Source: Palsa-504 sp963753225
Lineage (GTDB): Bacteria; Actinomycetota; Actinomycetes; Streptosporangiales; Streptosporangiaceae
Assembly: GCA_963753225.1 (NCBI GenBank)
Contig: CAVWBQ010000003.1
Span: 1 to 64,000, forward strand
DNA: 64,000 nucleotides
Direction of reading: 5' to 3'
Shown: positions 15,985-24,706 of the stretch, piece by piece
Numbering within the stretch: the stretch's first letter is position 1
Layout: each line of letters begins with the position of its first letter
Translations under genes and position numbers: made by a program
Notes under the pieces: model-generated
Databases searched by the model: none
What the model was told of the DNA's origin: nothing
The model's input: the letters and a program-made list of their open reading frames with translations, nothing else

Positions 15985-18609
15985 ATGGCTGATGTGCTGA
16001 TCGAGCGCGCGGGCTTTCTGGCCTCGCTGGAGGGATTGCTCCGCGAGGCGCTTGACGGCAGCGGCCGGCTGGTGTTCATGGGCGGCGAGGCGGGCGTTGG
16101 CAAAACGGCGCTCGCCGCCGCCCTGGCCGACACGGCCGGGGCCGACACGGCCGGGGCCGCCGGGACCGGCGCCGCCGGGGCGACGGTACGGCGTGGCTCG
16201 TGCGACAATGTCACGACCGCCGAGGCGCTGGGCCCGATTCTGGACGCCTTCCCCGAGCTGATCGCGGCGGTGGACGACGAGGCGGGGCTGAGCAGGCTCC
16301 GCCTGTTCAGGAAGGTGCGCGAGGCGCTGTCGGAGTCCCCGATGCTGCTCCTGCTCGAGGACGTCCACTGGGCCGACGAGGCGACCCTGGACATCCTGCG
16401 CTACCTGGGCCGCCGCCTGGCCGGGGTCCGGCTGATGATCCTGGCCACGTACCGCTCCGAGGAGGTAGGCCGTGATCACCCGCTGACCGTGGTGATGGGC
16501 GATCTCGCGGGGCTGGCCGGCGTCGTCCGGACGCAGCTGCCCGCGCTCAGCGTCACGGGCGTGCGGCAGCTCCTGGAGGCGGCGGGCTCGACCCTGGACG
16601 CCGACGCGACGTTCCAGCGCACCGGCGGGAACCCGTTTTACGTCACCGAGGTGCTCGCGGCCGGGGCCGAACAGGTGCCGGCCACGGTGCGCGATGCCGT
16701 ACTGGCCCGCGTGTCCCGGCTCTCGCAGGCCGGCCGGGAGGCCGCCGCGGCGGCGTCGGTGCTCGGCCGCCGCGCCGAGACGGGTTTCCTCGCCGCCGTC
16801 TCGGGCCAGCCGCTCGCGGCGGTCGGTGAGTGCCTGGACCGCGGCGTGCTAGTGGCGCACGGTGACGCCGTGGAATTCCGGCATGACCTGGCCCGGCTCG
16901 CGGTCGAGCGGTCACTGTCCCCGGCTCAGCGTTCCGGTGCCCACGCCCGTGCGCTCACGTACCTGACGGAGCGGGGCTCGCACGACCACCGGTGGCTGGC
17001 GCACCACGCCGCGGGCTGCGGCGACCGCGCCGCGGTGCTGCGGCACGCTCCGCTCGCCGCTGCCCGCGCTGCCCGTCTCGGCGCGCACCGCGAGGCCGCG
17101 GAGCAGTTCCAGCTGGCGCTGCGGCACCACGAGCCGCCCGACCGGCAGCGGGCCATCCTGCTCGAGCAGCTGTCGTACGAGTGCTACCTGACCGACCAGC
17201 TGGCACGGGCCCGGGACAGCTGGCTGGAGGCGCTGGCCATTCATGAACGGGAACGGGACGCCCATTCCATCGGCACGGCGCAGCGGTGGCTGTCGCGGCT
17301 GTCCTGGGTTCTCGGGCAGAACGCGGACAGCGAGCGCTACGCGGCGGCCGCGGTGAGCACGCTGGAGTCACTCGAGCCCGGCCCGGAACTCGCCATGGCC
17401 TACAGCAACATGGCTCAGCTGCACATGCTGGCCGGGGACACCGCGCGGACGGTGCGCTGGGGCACGAAAGCGATCGAGCTGGCCCGTGAGCTAGGCGACC
17501 GTCAAGCCGAGATCCACGCGCTGAACAACGTGGGCTCGGCGCTGGCGGCAAGCGGTGACGTGCTCGAAGGCCATACCAGGCTGACGCAGAGCCTGGACCT
17601 CGCCCTGGCCGAGGATGCCCACGAGCACGCCGCCCGGGCTTTTACCAACCTCGGCAGCACCGGCGTCATCAACCGGTCGCTGGCCGAGGCCGACCGGCAC
17701 CTGCGGGCCGGCATCATCTACTGCGCCGACCGCGATCTCGACACGTGGCGCCTGTACATGACCGCCTGGCTCGCCCGCTCGCTGGCTGAGCAGGGGCAGT
17801 ACGCCGCGGCCGAACAGCATCTCGCCGACGTCACGCGGCACCCGCACGTGACGCCGATCACCCAGGTCAGTCTCCTGCCGGTGACCGGCGTGCTCGCTGC
17901 CCGGCGCGGCCTCGACGGCTCGGAGGCGCTGGACGAAGCCCTCGCTATCGCCGTCCGGACCCGCGAGTCCCTGCGGCTGGTGCCGGTGGCCGCGGCACGC
18001 GCCGAAGCGGCGTGGATCGGCGGGCGCATCCAGGACGTGGCCGCCGAGATCGACCACGCCTGGGCCGCCACCGTGGCGCATCCGCAGCCATGGGACCTGG
18101 GGGAGCTGAGCTGGTGGCTGTACCTGGCCGGGGATCACCGGCCGGTCAGCGCGCCCCTGGCGCGGCCCTTCGCGCTCATGCTGGCGGGCGAGTACCGGGC
18201 GGCCGCCGCCGCGTGGGAGGCCCTTAACTTTCCGCTCTGGTCGGCCTACGCGCTGGCCTTCTCGCCGGAGATCCGGGACGCGCAGCAGTGCGTGGACGTT
18301 CTCGACAAGCTGGGCGCCCCGGCTGTGCGCCAGGCCGTGCTGCGTGACCGGCACGTCCGCGGCCTGGTGGTGCCGCGCGGCCCCCGGACGGCGAGCCGCG
18401 CCAACCCGGCCGGACTCACCGCCCGCGAGGCCGAGGTGCTCCAGCTTCTCGCCGACGGGCTGTCATACGCCGAAGTCGCCGGGCGGCTCGTCCTTTCCGA
18501 GAAGACCGTCGGTCACCACGTCTCGGCCGTGCTCCGCAAGCTGGGGGAGCCGACCCGGTCCCGGGCGGTCGCCGCGGCGCTGCGGCTCGGGGTCATCACG
18601 CCAAGATAG
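15985..18609 (+). CDS. Large LuxR-type (LAL-like) ATPase transcriptional regulator
   Basis: 874-residue multidomain regulator of the MalT/LAL type. Residues 34-41 (GEAGVGKT) form Walker A and LLLLEDVHWADEA (about 126-138) Walker B of an AAA/STAND ATPase. A long TPR-like helical region (about 340-760) follows, and a LuxR/GerE helix-turn-helix lies at about 808-870 (LTAREAEVLQLLADGLSYAEVA). Such proteins switch on target promoters after ligand and ATP binding. A short Ala/Gly/Thr repeat (about 49-68) after Walker A comes from 15-bp DNA repeats and looks like a slippage insertion. It starts 23 bp after the FAH-family gene, so co-transcription with it is possible. Target genes are unknown. Confidence 0.9.
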   Translation: MADVLIERAGFLASLEGLLREALDGSGRLVFMGGEAGVGKTALAAALADTAGADTAGAAGTGAAGATVRRGSCDNVTTAEALGPILDAFPELIAAVDDEAGLSRLRLFRKVREALSESPMLLLLEDVHWADEATLDILRYLGRRLAGVRLMILATYRSEEVGRDHPLTVVMGDLAGLAGVVRTQLPALSVTGVRQLLEAAGSTLDADATFQRTGGNPFYVTEVLAAGAEQVPATVRDAVLARVSRLSQAGREAAAAASVLGRRAETGFLAAVSGQPLAAVGECLDRGVLVAHGDAVEFRHDLARLAVERSLSPAQRSGAHARALTYLTERGSHDHRWLAHHAAGCGDRAAVLRHAPLAAARAARLGAHREAAEQFQLALRHHEPPDRQRAILLEQLSYECYLTDQLARARDSWLEALAIHERERDAHSIGTAQRWLSRLSWVLGQNADSERYAAAAVSTLESLEPGPELAMAYSNMAQLHMLAGDTARTVRWGTKAIELARELGDRQAEIHALNNVGSALAASGDVLEGHTRLTQSLDLALAEDAHEHAARAFTNLGSTGVINRSLAEADRHLRAGIIYCADRDLDTWRLYMTAWLARSLAEQGQYAAAEQHLADVTRHPHVTPITQVSLLPVTGVLAARRGLDGSEALDEALAIAVRTRESLRLVPVAAARAEAAWIGGRIQDVAAEIDHAWAATVAHPQPWDLGELSWWLYLAGDHRPVSAPLARPFALMLAGEYRAAAAAWEALNFPLWSAYALAFSPEIRDAQQCVDVLDKLGAPAVRQAVLRDRHVRGLVVPRGPRTASRANPAGLTAREAEVLQLLADGLSYAEVAGRLVLSEKTVGHHVSAVLRKLGEPTRSRAVAAALRLGVITPR

Positions 18610-18699
18610 GGAACACGCCCGATGTGCGTCCCGGTCCGGCTGGGGTGTCCTGGACAGGCAGGCAACGAGCCTGCTCAGCAAATCGGGAGAGGAACAACC

Positions 18700-18951
18700 A
18701 TGGCACTGTTCATGGACACGCACACGATGGACGGTCCGGTCAGCCTGGACGACGTGGCAAAGGCACACGCCGCCGACCTGCAGACCCAGGACGGTTACGG
18801 GGTTCACTACCTTCGGTACTGGGTCGACCAGGAGCACGGCAAGATCTTCTGCCTGGTGGACGCGCCGGACGCCAGCACGGCGGCCACGGTGCACCGCGAG
18901 GCGCACGGGCTCGTCGCCGACGAGATCTACCCGGTCGCCGAGGGCGCCTGA
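18700..18951 (+). CDS. DUF4242 (SCO4226-type) small protein
   Basis: 83-residue ferredoxin-like protein of the DUF4242 family, named after the nickel-binding SCO4226 of Streptomyces. Recognisable features are the N-terminal MDTHTMDGPVSLDDVAKAHAADL, the strand YGVHYLRYWVDQEHGKIFCLVDAP and the C-terminal VHREAHGLVADEIYPVAEG with conserved His residues. GGGAGAGGAACAACC before the ATG at 18700 fixes the start; an open frame 26 codons longer has no ribosome site. It lies 90 bp after the LuxR regulator. Metal binding or a stress role is inferred from the family only. Confidence 0.88.
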   Translation: MALFMDTHTMDGPVSLDDVAKAHAADLQTQDGYGVHYLRYWVDQEHGKIFCLVDAPDASTAATVHREAHGLVADEIYPVAEGA

Positions 18952-18985
18952 TCTCGTACCGGGAACCTTCATGGCATCTCCATGC

Positions 18986-19015
18986 GGCCCCCGCCTGTCT
19001 TGCACAGGCGGGGCC
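18986..19015 (+). terminator. Hairpin terminator after the DUF4242 gene
   Basis: Stem GGCCCCCGCCTGT / ACAGGCGGGGCC with a 5-nt loop and one bulged C, 34 bp after the DUF4242 stop codon. There is no U-tract, as is common for actinobacterial terminators. Confidence 0.65.
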
Positions 19016-19072
19016 GATCCTGGTCTCGTCGCCGGCGAATGCCGGGGCAGCACGAGACGAAAGGACGTCGCC

Positions 19073-19586
19073 ATGATGTACGGCAGGCTTACGGTGAACC
19101 CGGTCCACGCCGCGTGGAACACCGTAGCCCGGTTCGACGACTACGGGTCCGCCCAGCGGGCGGTCGACCGGCTCTCCGACGACGGGTTCCCGGTCGAGCA
19201 GCTCGAACATCGTCGGGTCCGACCTGCAGCTGGTGGAGCGGGTGACCGGGCGGCTGACCAAGTGGCGGGCCGCGGCCGCGGGCGCACTCAGCGGCATGTG
19301 GGCCGGACTGCTGATCGGCATCTTGTTCGGGCTGTTCACCACCGGGCATGCCTGGCTGGCCATAGTGGCGGTAGGCATCGGCCTTGGCGTGCTGTGGGGC
19401 GCGATCTTCGGGTTCGCGGCGCACCTCGCCACCCGTGGCGAGCGCGACTTCAGTTCGCTGCGCGGGCTCTCCGCGGCCCGCTACGACCTGATCGCGCGCG
19501 AAGGCGGCGCCGAGCGGGCCCGGGCAGCGCTGGAGCAGGCCGGGCTGCTGCCCGCCGAGGCCGCTGAGGCCCGAAAGTCCTGGTGA
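19073..19586 (+). CDS. General-stress-protein 17M-like membrane protein (frameshift near 19204)
   Basis: Small protein with an N-terminal stress-protein domain (VARFDDYGSAQRAVDRLSDDGFPVEQL) followed, in a different frame, by NIVGSDLQLVERVTGRLTKW and two or three hydrophobic helices (GMWAGLLIGILFGLF, WLAIVAVGIGLGVLWGAIFG), then a soluble tail RYDLIAREGGAERARAALEQAG. Related proteins (YflT/general stress family, about 170 residues) are continuous. Removing the single G at about 19204 gives EQLNIVGSDL and an intact 170-residue protein. The ATG at 19073 or 19076 follows GAAAGGACG. The disruption is likely a one-base sequence error. The gene converges on the DsbA-like gene with 1 bp between stops. 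Confidence 0.78.
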
Positions 19587-19587
19587 G

Positions 19588-20136
19588 CTAGGACTGGCCA
19601 GCGCTCGCGGCCCGGACCGACGCCCGGATCGCGTCCTCAAGCCCTTCGAGCGGGAACTTCCCGTCGATGCGCTCGCCGTCGACATAGAACTTCGGGGTCG
19701 CGTTGACGCCGTTCTTGAGGCCCTCCCGCACGTCGCCCTCGATCCTGGCGGCGTAGGCGCGGCCGGTGACCTCCCGCCGGAACCGGTCGGTGTCCAGGCC
19801 CAGGTCCCGGGCGCGGGACAGCAGGGAGTCGAGGTCGAGGCTGGACGAGGGCTGCAGCAGCAGCTCGTACATCTCCCAGAACTTGCCCTGGGCGGCGGCG
19901 GCCTCGGCCGCCTCGGCGGCCTGCTCGGCGTGCGGGTGCAGCTGCTGGATGGGGAAGTTCCGGAACACGAACCGGATCGAGCCCGGGTACAGGTCCAGCA
20001 TCCGGCGGACGTCCCGGGCCGCGCCCCGGCAGAACGGGCACTCGTAGTCGCCGTACTCCAGGACCGTGACGGGTGCCGCGGCCGGGCCGAGCACGTGGTC
20101 ATCGGCGGTGGTCTCCGGCACCGCGAAACTATCCAA
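19588..20136 (-). CDS. DsbA-like thioredoxin-fold protein
   Basis: 182-residue thioredoxin-fold oxidoreductase of the DsbA/Thioredoxin_4 family. The redox motif Cys-Pro-Phe-Cys lies in VTVLEYGDYECPFCRGAARDV (about residues 25-45) and the cis-Pro loop in NGVNATPKFYVDGERIDG (about 140-157). A helical insertion lies between them. No signal peptide or membrane anchor is visible, so unlike secreted DsbA it is probably cytoplasmic; family members without leaders include FrnE-like and glutathione-type transferases. It may reduce or isomerise disulfides under stress. The next gene upstream on the same strand is an ECF sigma factor, 171 bp away, not clearly in the same operon. Confidence 0.88.
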   Translation of the reverse strand: MDSFAVPETTADDHVLGPAAAPVTVLEYGDYECPFCRGAARDVRRMLDLYPGSIRFVFRNFPIQQLHPHAEQAAEAAEAAAAQGKFWEMYELLLQPSSSLDLDSLLSRARDLGLDTDRFRREVTGRAYAARIEGDVREGLKNGVNATPKFYVDGERIDGKFPLEGLEDAIRASVRAASAGQS

Positions 20137-20307
20137 CTCCGGCTCCTTAGTCGGTGGCAGCAGCGGGAACCCCCGTCTTCAGGGCACGAGGTATTCGGGC
20201 GCTGAAAACAGGGCGTCATGGCCAGGGGAATCCGCGGTGCAGGACTTGTGATCATAGCGGCGTGGCGCGTCCACTGCGCCTTAGCCGAGCTTCCCTTCTG
20301 GTCATGC

Positions 20308-20874
20308 TCACTCACCCAGTCCGGCTTGCAGTGACGACATTGCCCGGGCGGTGTGGTTCCGCACGGCGGCCATGCTCATCCCGGTCGCCGAGGCGATCTC
20401 GGCATCGGGCAGGTCCGCGAGGTACCGAAGGACCACCACCTCGCGCTGGCGGGCGGAGAGCGCCCGCAGCGCCGACACGACGGCGGAGCCCGGCTCGCCG
20501 GTACCCTTGGTCGGCCTGAGCGGCGGCACCGACCGGGACCGGTGTACCACCGACCAGCGCAGGTAGGCCAGCGCGGCGTCGGTATCGGGCAGCATGTGCC
20601 ACCGGCCGTGCACGGCGGCGAAAGCGTCCTGAACGATGTCTTCCGCGGTAGCCAGGTCCGGCACCAGCAGGGCCGCGAGCCGGACCAGTGCCGGGTAGTG
20701 CAGCTGATACAGCACCGCCACCGCGTGGCCGGCGTCCTGCTCCGTCGAGACGCCGTGCTCAGAAGAGGTGTCCCGTCCGTCTCGTGCGGCCGGGATCCGA
20801 TCGCGGATGCGGGCTGCCCGCCAGGTCTTGGCGCTCGTCGGCTCACGGCCAGACCTGGTCTTCATGGTCCGCAT
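20308..20874 (-). CDS. ECF RNA polymerase sigma factor (SigE/SigM-like)
   Basis: 188-residue ECF sigma factor of the actinobacterial SigE/SigM-like type. Region 2 is seen at about 55-115 (LYQLHYPALVRLAALLVPDLATAEDIVQDAFAAVH) and region 4 at about 130-185 (LSARQREVVVLRYLADLPDAEIASATGMSMAAVRNHTARAMSSLQ). The first 45 residues are charged and non-conserved, so the true start may lie a little downstream. No anti-sigma gene is adjacent, and the upstream divergent neighbour is unrelated. This sigma type usually drives stress or differentiation genes. Confidence 0.9.
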   Translation of the reverse strand: MRTMKTRSGREPTSAKTWRAARIRDRIPAARDGRDTSSEHGVSTEQDAGHAVAVLYQLHYPALVRLAALLVPDLATAEDIVQDAFAAVHGRWHMLPDTDAALAYLRWSVVHRSRSVPPLRPTKGTGEPGSAVVSALRALSARQREVVVLRYLADLPDAEIASATGMSMAAVRNHTARAMSSLQAGLGE

Positions 20875-21001
20875 GATCGTTCTCTCCGGGCGGTCAAGCG
20901 ACGGCGTCAGGGGCGGGTCCGTGACGCTCGCTTGTATGAGCGGGCCCTCCCCGCAGCGCCAACAACTTTCCGGGGCCCAATCACCGGGTCTCGCGGCCGC
21001 G

Positions 21002-22156
21002 TCAGCCGGGGTACTTGCGATCCAGGTAGCTGCGGGCGACGTCCGCGTCGATGCGCCAGGGAACCGGGACGACGCAGCTGGTGGCGTCCACGCTGCGGGT
21101 GGCGACCGCCTCGAGGCAGCGGGCCTGCAGGGCGAAGCCGAGGTCCATCGACTCGATCGAGTTTCCCAGCGGGCGCGGGCCGGCCAGGTTGAACATGTGC
21201 CCGCGGGCCAGCAGGTGGACCCGCCTGCCGTCGCTGAGCTCCAGCGTGAGCAGGTCGTCGGCGTACTCGGTGGTGCCCGCGACCTCGGCCGCGCCGATCA
21301 GCCCCGCCGCGTCGATCTCGGCCGGGAAGTGCCCGGCGTTGGCCAGGATCACGCCGTCCCGCAGCAGCGGCAGATCGGCGGCGGTCAGCACGTCGCGGGC
21401 GCCGGTGACGGTGACGATGAGGTCCGCGTCGGCGACGGCGGTATCGCGCGGCGGCGTGCCGAACCCGTCCAGGTGCGCCCGGAGCCTGGTCACGGGGTCA
21501 ACGTCGACGACGGACACCCGGGCGTAGGCGCGGCGGAAGCTGGCGGCGATCCCGCGCCCGCACGCCCCGTAGCCGAACACGGTGACCTGCTCCCCGTTGG
21601 TGACCCGGTTCGTCATCCGCAGGAAGGACTCGACCGAGCTCTGCCCGACGGCGTGCTCGTTCTCGGCGAACTGCTTGATCGGGCTGTCGTTGATGACCAG
21701 GATCGGCCGCCTGAGCTGGGCGCGGAGCGGCTCGAGCCGCATCCGGCCCGAGGTCGTCTCCTCGGTCCCGCCGATCAGCCCCTGATACGGGCGGTCCAGG
21801 TACCTGGCGAACAAGTCCCCGCCATTGTCCAGGATCAGGTCCGGCTCGGCGTCCAGCACCCCGGCGAGGTAACCGGCGTGCACCCCGCTGTCCTTGGTCG
21901 GACCGCCGATCACGGTGACGCCCTCGGCCCGCAGCCGGTCCACCGCTTCCGGCTGGGTGGTGTTGAGGTTGCCGGTCGAGATCAGCCTGGCTCCTCCGTC
22001 GCGCAGCGTCAGCAGCAGCGCCACCGTCTTGGCCTCCAGGTGGATGCCGGTGCCGATGGTCAGGCCATCGAACGGGCGGGCCCGCCCGAATTCGTCCGCG
22101 ATGCCCCGCAGCAGCCGGCAGTGCTCGCGGACCCAGTCGATGCGCGTGGAAATCAC
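21002..22156 (-). CDS. Adenosylhomocysteinase-like protein (short, divergent)
   Basis: 384-residue NAD-dependent enzyme of the S-adenosylhomocysteine hydrolase family. Substrate-domain motifs (STGNLNTTQPEAV, YLDRPYQGLIGGTEETTSGRMRL, ENEHAVGQSSVESFLR) and the Rossmann motif VFGYGACGRGIA are present, as are NAGHF and the LLARGHMFNLAG loop. It lacks about 50-100 residues compared with usual bacterial enzymes (430-490). The C-terminal tail that normally completes the NAD site of the partner subunit (K-x-Y motif) is replaced by DADVARSYLDRKYPG. The Rossmann motif has Ala-Cys instead of Asp-Val. It may therefore act on a related nucleoside or nicotinamide substrate, or as a secondary SAH hydrolase. 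No methionine-cycle gene is nearby. Confidence 0.85.
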   Translation of the reverse strand: MISTRIDWVREHCRLLRGIADEFGRARPFDGLTIGTGIHLEAKTVALLLTLRDGGARLISTGNLNTTQPEAVDRLRAEGVTVIGGPTKDSGVHAGYLAGVLDAEPDLILDNGGDLFARYLDRPYQGLIGGTEETTSGRMRLEPLRAQLRRPILVINDSPIKQFAENEHAVGQSSVESFLRMTNRVTNGEQVTVFGYGACGRGIAASFRRAYARVSVVDVDPVTRLRAHLDGFGTPPRDTAVADADLIVTVTGARDVLTAADLPLLRDGVILANAGHFPAEIDAAGLIGAAEVAGTTEYADDLLTLELSDGRRVHLLARGHMFNLAGPRPLGNSIESMDLGFALQARCLEAVATRSVDATSCVVPVPWRIDADVARSYLDRKYPG

Positions 22157-22379
22157 CAGGTCAGTCTCCCCTCAGCCTCGTTCCGCACTGATCGTGGACC
22201 GCTGCGTGGGCCGCAGCCAAGGTTAACTGGGGACTGGTCCGCAGCACCCGCGACGCTGCCCTTCTCTCCGACAGAATGGGCGTACGGACCGTCGGCCGGC
22301 GCCGGGACAGCCGCCTCCTGCCCTCGCACGCAAGCGGCGCGCAGCTGGACAGGAGGACTGAGCAGCCGCTCGCCTGGGC

Positions 22380-22631
22380 ATGATCGTTTTCGTGCCGGTA
22401 TCTATTTTCGAACACAAGCCCCGGATCTGCCCGTTCGGCCATAAGTTGTGGCCGGGCGGCGCCCAGGTCAGCTGGAAGCCCTGCATCTGCACGGCTGCCC
22501 GGGAGGGGGCCGAACGAGGCCGCGGCATGGGCCATGTGTGGGTCACCTGCCGCGCCTGCCATGATCAACTCAGGCAAACCACGTTCTACGAGCCGCCGCA
22601 CGACATCAGGCACCCCAAGGCTGGTGCCTAG
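22380..22631 (+). CDS. Small cysteine-rich conserved protein
   Basis: 83-residue protein with six possible metal ligands in a regular layout: CPFGH, then CIC, then a GHVWVTCRACHD motif and a final RQTTFYEPPHD. The Cys-x-Cys and Cys-x2-Cys pairs with nearby His suggest a zinc-ribbon-like site. From memory, proteins with the same GMGH-V-C-CH-QTTFYEPPHD ending occur widely in actinomycetes without known role. Start is ATG at 22380 or GTG at 22392; both fit. It stands alone, divergent from the SAH hydrolase-like gene. Function unknown. Confidence 0.7.
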   Translation: MIVFVPVSIFEHKPRICPFGHKLWPGGAQVSWKPCICTAAREGAERGRGMGHVWVTCRACHDQLRQTTFYEPPHDIRHPKAGA

Positions 22632-22720
22632 CCCTACTGGTCAGTCAAGATTTAAGACACGTAACGTCCTGAAGACGGAGCAGAGTCAGAACCGTCACCA
22701 AAAGATCCGAAGGAGCGTCG

Positions 22721-23833
22721 ATGAAGACCAAGGCCGCCGTCGTCTACGAGCCCGGCAAGCGCATCGAGATCGAAGAGCTCGACCTGGACGGCCCGAAGGA
22801 CGGCGAGGTCCTGATCCGCTACACCCACGCGGGCCTGTGCCACTCCGACATCCACATCGCGCACGGCGACCTCCCGGCGCGGCTGCCCATGATCCTGGGC
22901 CACGAAGGCGCCGGGATCATCGAGGAGGTCGGGCCGGGCGTGACCCGGGTGAAGCCCGGAGACCACGTGGTCCTCTCGTTCATCCCGAACTGCGGCGTCT
23001 GCCGCTACTGCGCCACCGGTCGCCAGTCCATCTGCGACATGGGCGCGACGATCCTGGAGGGCTACCTGCCCGGCGAGCGGTTCCCCAACACCGGACCCCG
23101 CGGCCAGTACGGCGCCATGTGCATGATCGGGACCTTCAGCCAGTACGGCGTGATCAGCCAGACCTCGGCCGTCAAGGTCGACGACGACCTGCCGCTGGAC
23201 AAGGCCGTACTGGTCGGCTGCGGCGTGCCGACCGGGTGGGGCTCCGCCGTGAACACCGCGAACGTCGCTCCCGGTGACACGGTGGCCATCTACGGCATCG
23301 GCGGTATCGGCATCAACGCGGTGCAGGGTGCCCGCTACGCCGGCGCGAAGAACGTCATCGCCATCGACCCGCTGGAGAACAAGCGCGAGAAGGCGATGGA
23401 ACTCGGCGCGACTCACGCGTTCGCCACCGCCGAAGAGGCGCAGGCGGCCATCGCCGAGATGACCAGGGGACAGATGGCCGACTCGGCCATCCTCACCGTC
23501 GACCTCATGACGGCCGAAGTCGTGTCCGCCGGGTTTGACGCCATCGGCAAGGGCGGCACCGTCGTCGTGACCGGGCTGAACAAGCTCGAGATACCGACCG
23601 TCACGCTGTCCGGGTCCATCATGACCCTGTTCCGCAAGACGGTGAAGGGCAGCCTGTTCGGCGACTGCAACCCGACCACCGACATTCCCAAGATCCTCGG
23701 CCTGTACCAGGCCGGCGACCTCAAGCTCGACGAGATCATCACCCGGACGTACAAGCTCGAAGAGGTCAACGAGGGCTATGACGACCTGATGGCCGGCAAG
23801 AACGTCCGCGGCGTCATCATCCACGAGCACTGA
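22721..23833 (+). CDS. NDMA-type zinc alcohol dehydrogenase
   Basis: 370-residue medium-chain Zn-dependent dehydrogenase of the actinobacterial NDMA-dependent (NDMA = N,N-dimethyl-4-nitrosoaniline) methanol/alcohol dehydrogenase group, which keeps NAD bound. Catalytic zinc ligands are in AGLCHSDIH and GHEGAG. The structural zinc loop is CGVCRYCATGRQSIC, and the Rossmann motif GIGGIGINAVQGA. The FPNTGPRGQYGAMCMIGTFSQYGV stretch (about 122-145) is characteristic of this group. A GAAGGAG site precedes the ATG. The MoxR-VWA pair follows without a gap, so the three may form an operon. It could oxidise alcohols made by the monooxygenase encoded 14 kb away; this is inference. Confidence 0.92.
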   Translation: MKTKAAVVYEPGKRIEIEELDLDGPKDGEVLIRYTHAGLCHSDIHIAHGDLPARLPMILGHEGAGIIEEVGPGVTRVKPGDHVVLSFIPNCGVCRYCATGRQSICDMGATILEGYLPGERFPNTGPRGQYGAMCMIGTFSQYGVISQTSAVKVDDDLPLDKAVLVGCGVPTGWGSAVNTANVAPGDTVAIYGIGGIGINAVQGARYAGAKNVIAIDPLENKREKAMELGATHAFATAEEAQAAIAEMTRGQMADSAILTVDLMTAEVVSAGFDAIGKGGTVVVTGLNKLEIPTVTLSGSIMTLFRKTVKGSLFGDCNPTTDIPKILGLYQAGDLKLDEIITRTYKLEEVNEGYDDLMAGKNVRGVIIHEH

Positions 23834-24706
23834 TTGACCGCATTGACCAAACAGGTAGTCGGGCGCCAGCGCGAGCTGGAGCTGGTCCGGGCCGCGCTCG
23901 CGTCTGGCGCCCACATCCTGCTCGAGGGGCCGCCGGGAACCGGCAAGTCCACCCTGCTGCGGCAGGTCGCGGCGTCCCGGCACGCCGAGTTCGTCCTCGT
24001 CGAGGGCAGCGCCGAGCTGACCCCGGCCCGCCTCATCGGGTCCTTCGACCCGGCGCTGGTGCTCGAGCAGGGCTACCGCCTGGAGAACTTCTCCGACGGC
24101 CCGCTGGTCCGGGCCATGCGCGAGGGCGGGCTGCTGTACGTCGAAGAGCTCAACCGGGTCCCGGAAGAGACCATCAACGTCCTGCTCACGGTCATGTCCG
24201 AGGGCGAGATCAACGTGCCGCGGCTTGGCCGCGTCGCCGCCGACGAGAGCTTCCGGCTGGTCGCGGCCATGAACCCGTACGACTCGGTGGGCACCTCCCG
24301 GCTGTCGATGGCGCTGTACGACCGGACCTGCCGGATCGCCGTCGGCTACCAGGACGCTGAGCACGAGCGCCAGATCGTGCAGCTCGCGGCCGCGCGCGCC
24401 AAGCCCGCCCTGATCGCCGAGGCGGTCGAGCTGACCCGGGCCACCCGCGAGCATCCCGACCTGCGCTCCGGCGCGTCCGTACGGGGCGCCATCGACTACG
24501 CCCGGCTGGTCCCCGAGCTCACCGAGGTCCGCGCCGTCCCGGCCGGCGACTGGCAGGCCGGCCTGGACGCGGCGCTGACCACGCTCTCTGGGCGGGTGCG
24601 GCGGCACGAGTCCTGCCAGCGGTCGGCCGACCAGATCATCGAGGAGATCTTCAGGCGCGTCCGGGCTGCCACCCAGGAGGGAGGCGAGCCCCGCCCGGGG
24701 GAATGA
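23834..24706 (+). CDS. MoxR-type AAA+ ATPase
   Basis: 290-residue MoxR/CoxD-type AAA+ ATPase. Walker A is GPPGTGKST, Walker B is LLYVEELNRVPEETINVLL, and the sensor region lies in VAAMNPYDSVGTSRLSMALYDR. Start is a TTG directly after the dehydrogenase stop. Members act as chaperones that, with a VWA-domain partner, insert cofactors or remodel metalloenzymes; the partner gene follows with a 4-bp overlap. Placement behind an NDMA alcohol dehydrogenase echoes the MoxR role in methanol dehydrogenase maturation. The client here is likely the dehydrogenase or another metalloenzyme, by inference. Confidence 0.9.
   Translation: MTALTKQVVGRQRELELVRAALASGAHILLEGPPGTGKSTLLRQVAASRHAEFVLVEGSAELTPARLIGSFDPALVLEQGYRLENFSDGPLVRAMREGGLLYVEELNRVPEETINVLLTVMSEGEINVPRLGRVAADESFRLVAAMNPYDSVGTSRLSMALYDRTCRIAVGYQDAEHERQIVQLAAARAKPALIAEAVELTRATREHPDLRSGASVRGAIDYARLVPELTEVRAVPAGDWQAGLDAALTTLSGRVRRHESCQRSADQIIEEIFRRVRAATQEGGEPRPGE

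Noticed and set aside
22652..24607. A 651-codon open frame antisense to the alcohol dehydrogenase and MoxR genes
   Set aside because: Its protein is Gly/Arg/His/Val-rich with no recognisable domain and it opposes two well-supported genes; such frames are expected at this GC content.
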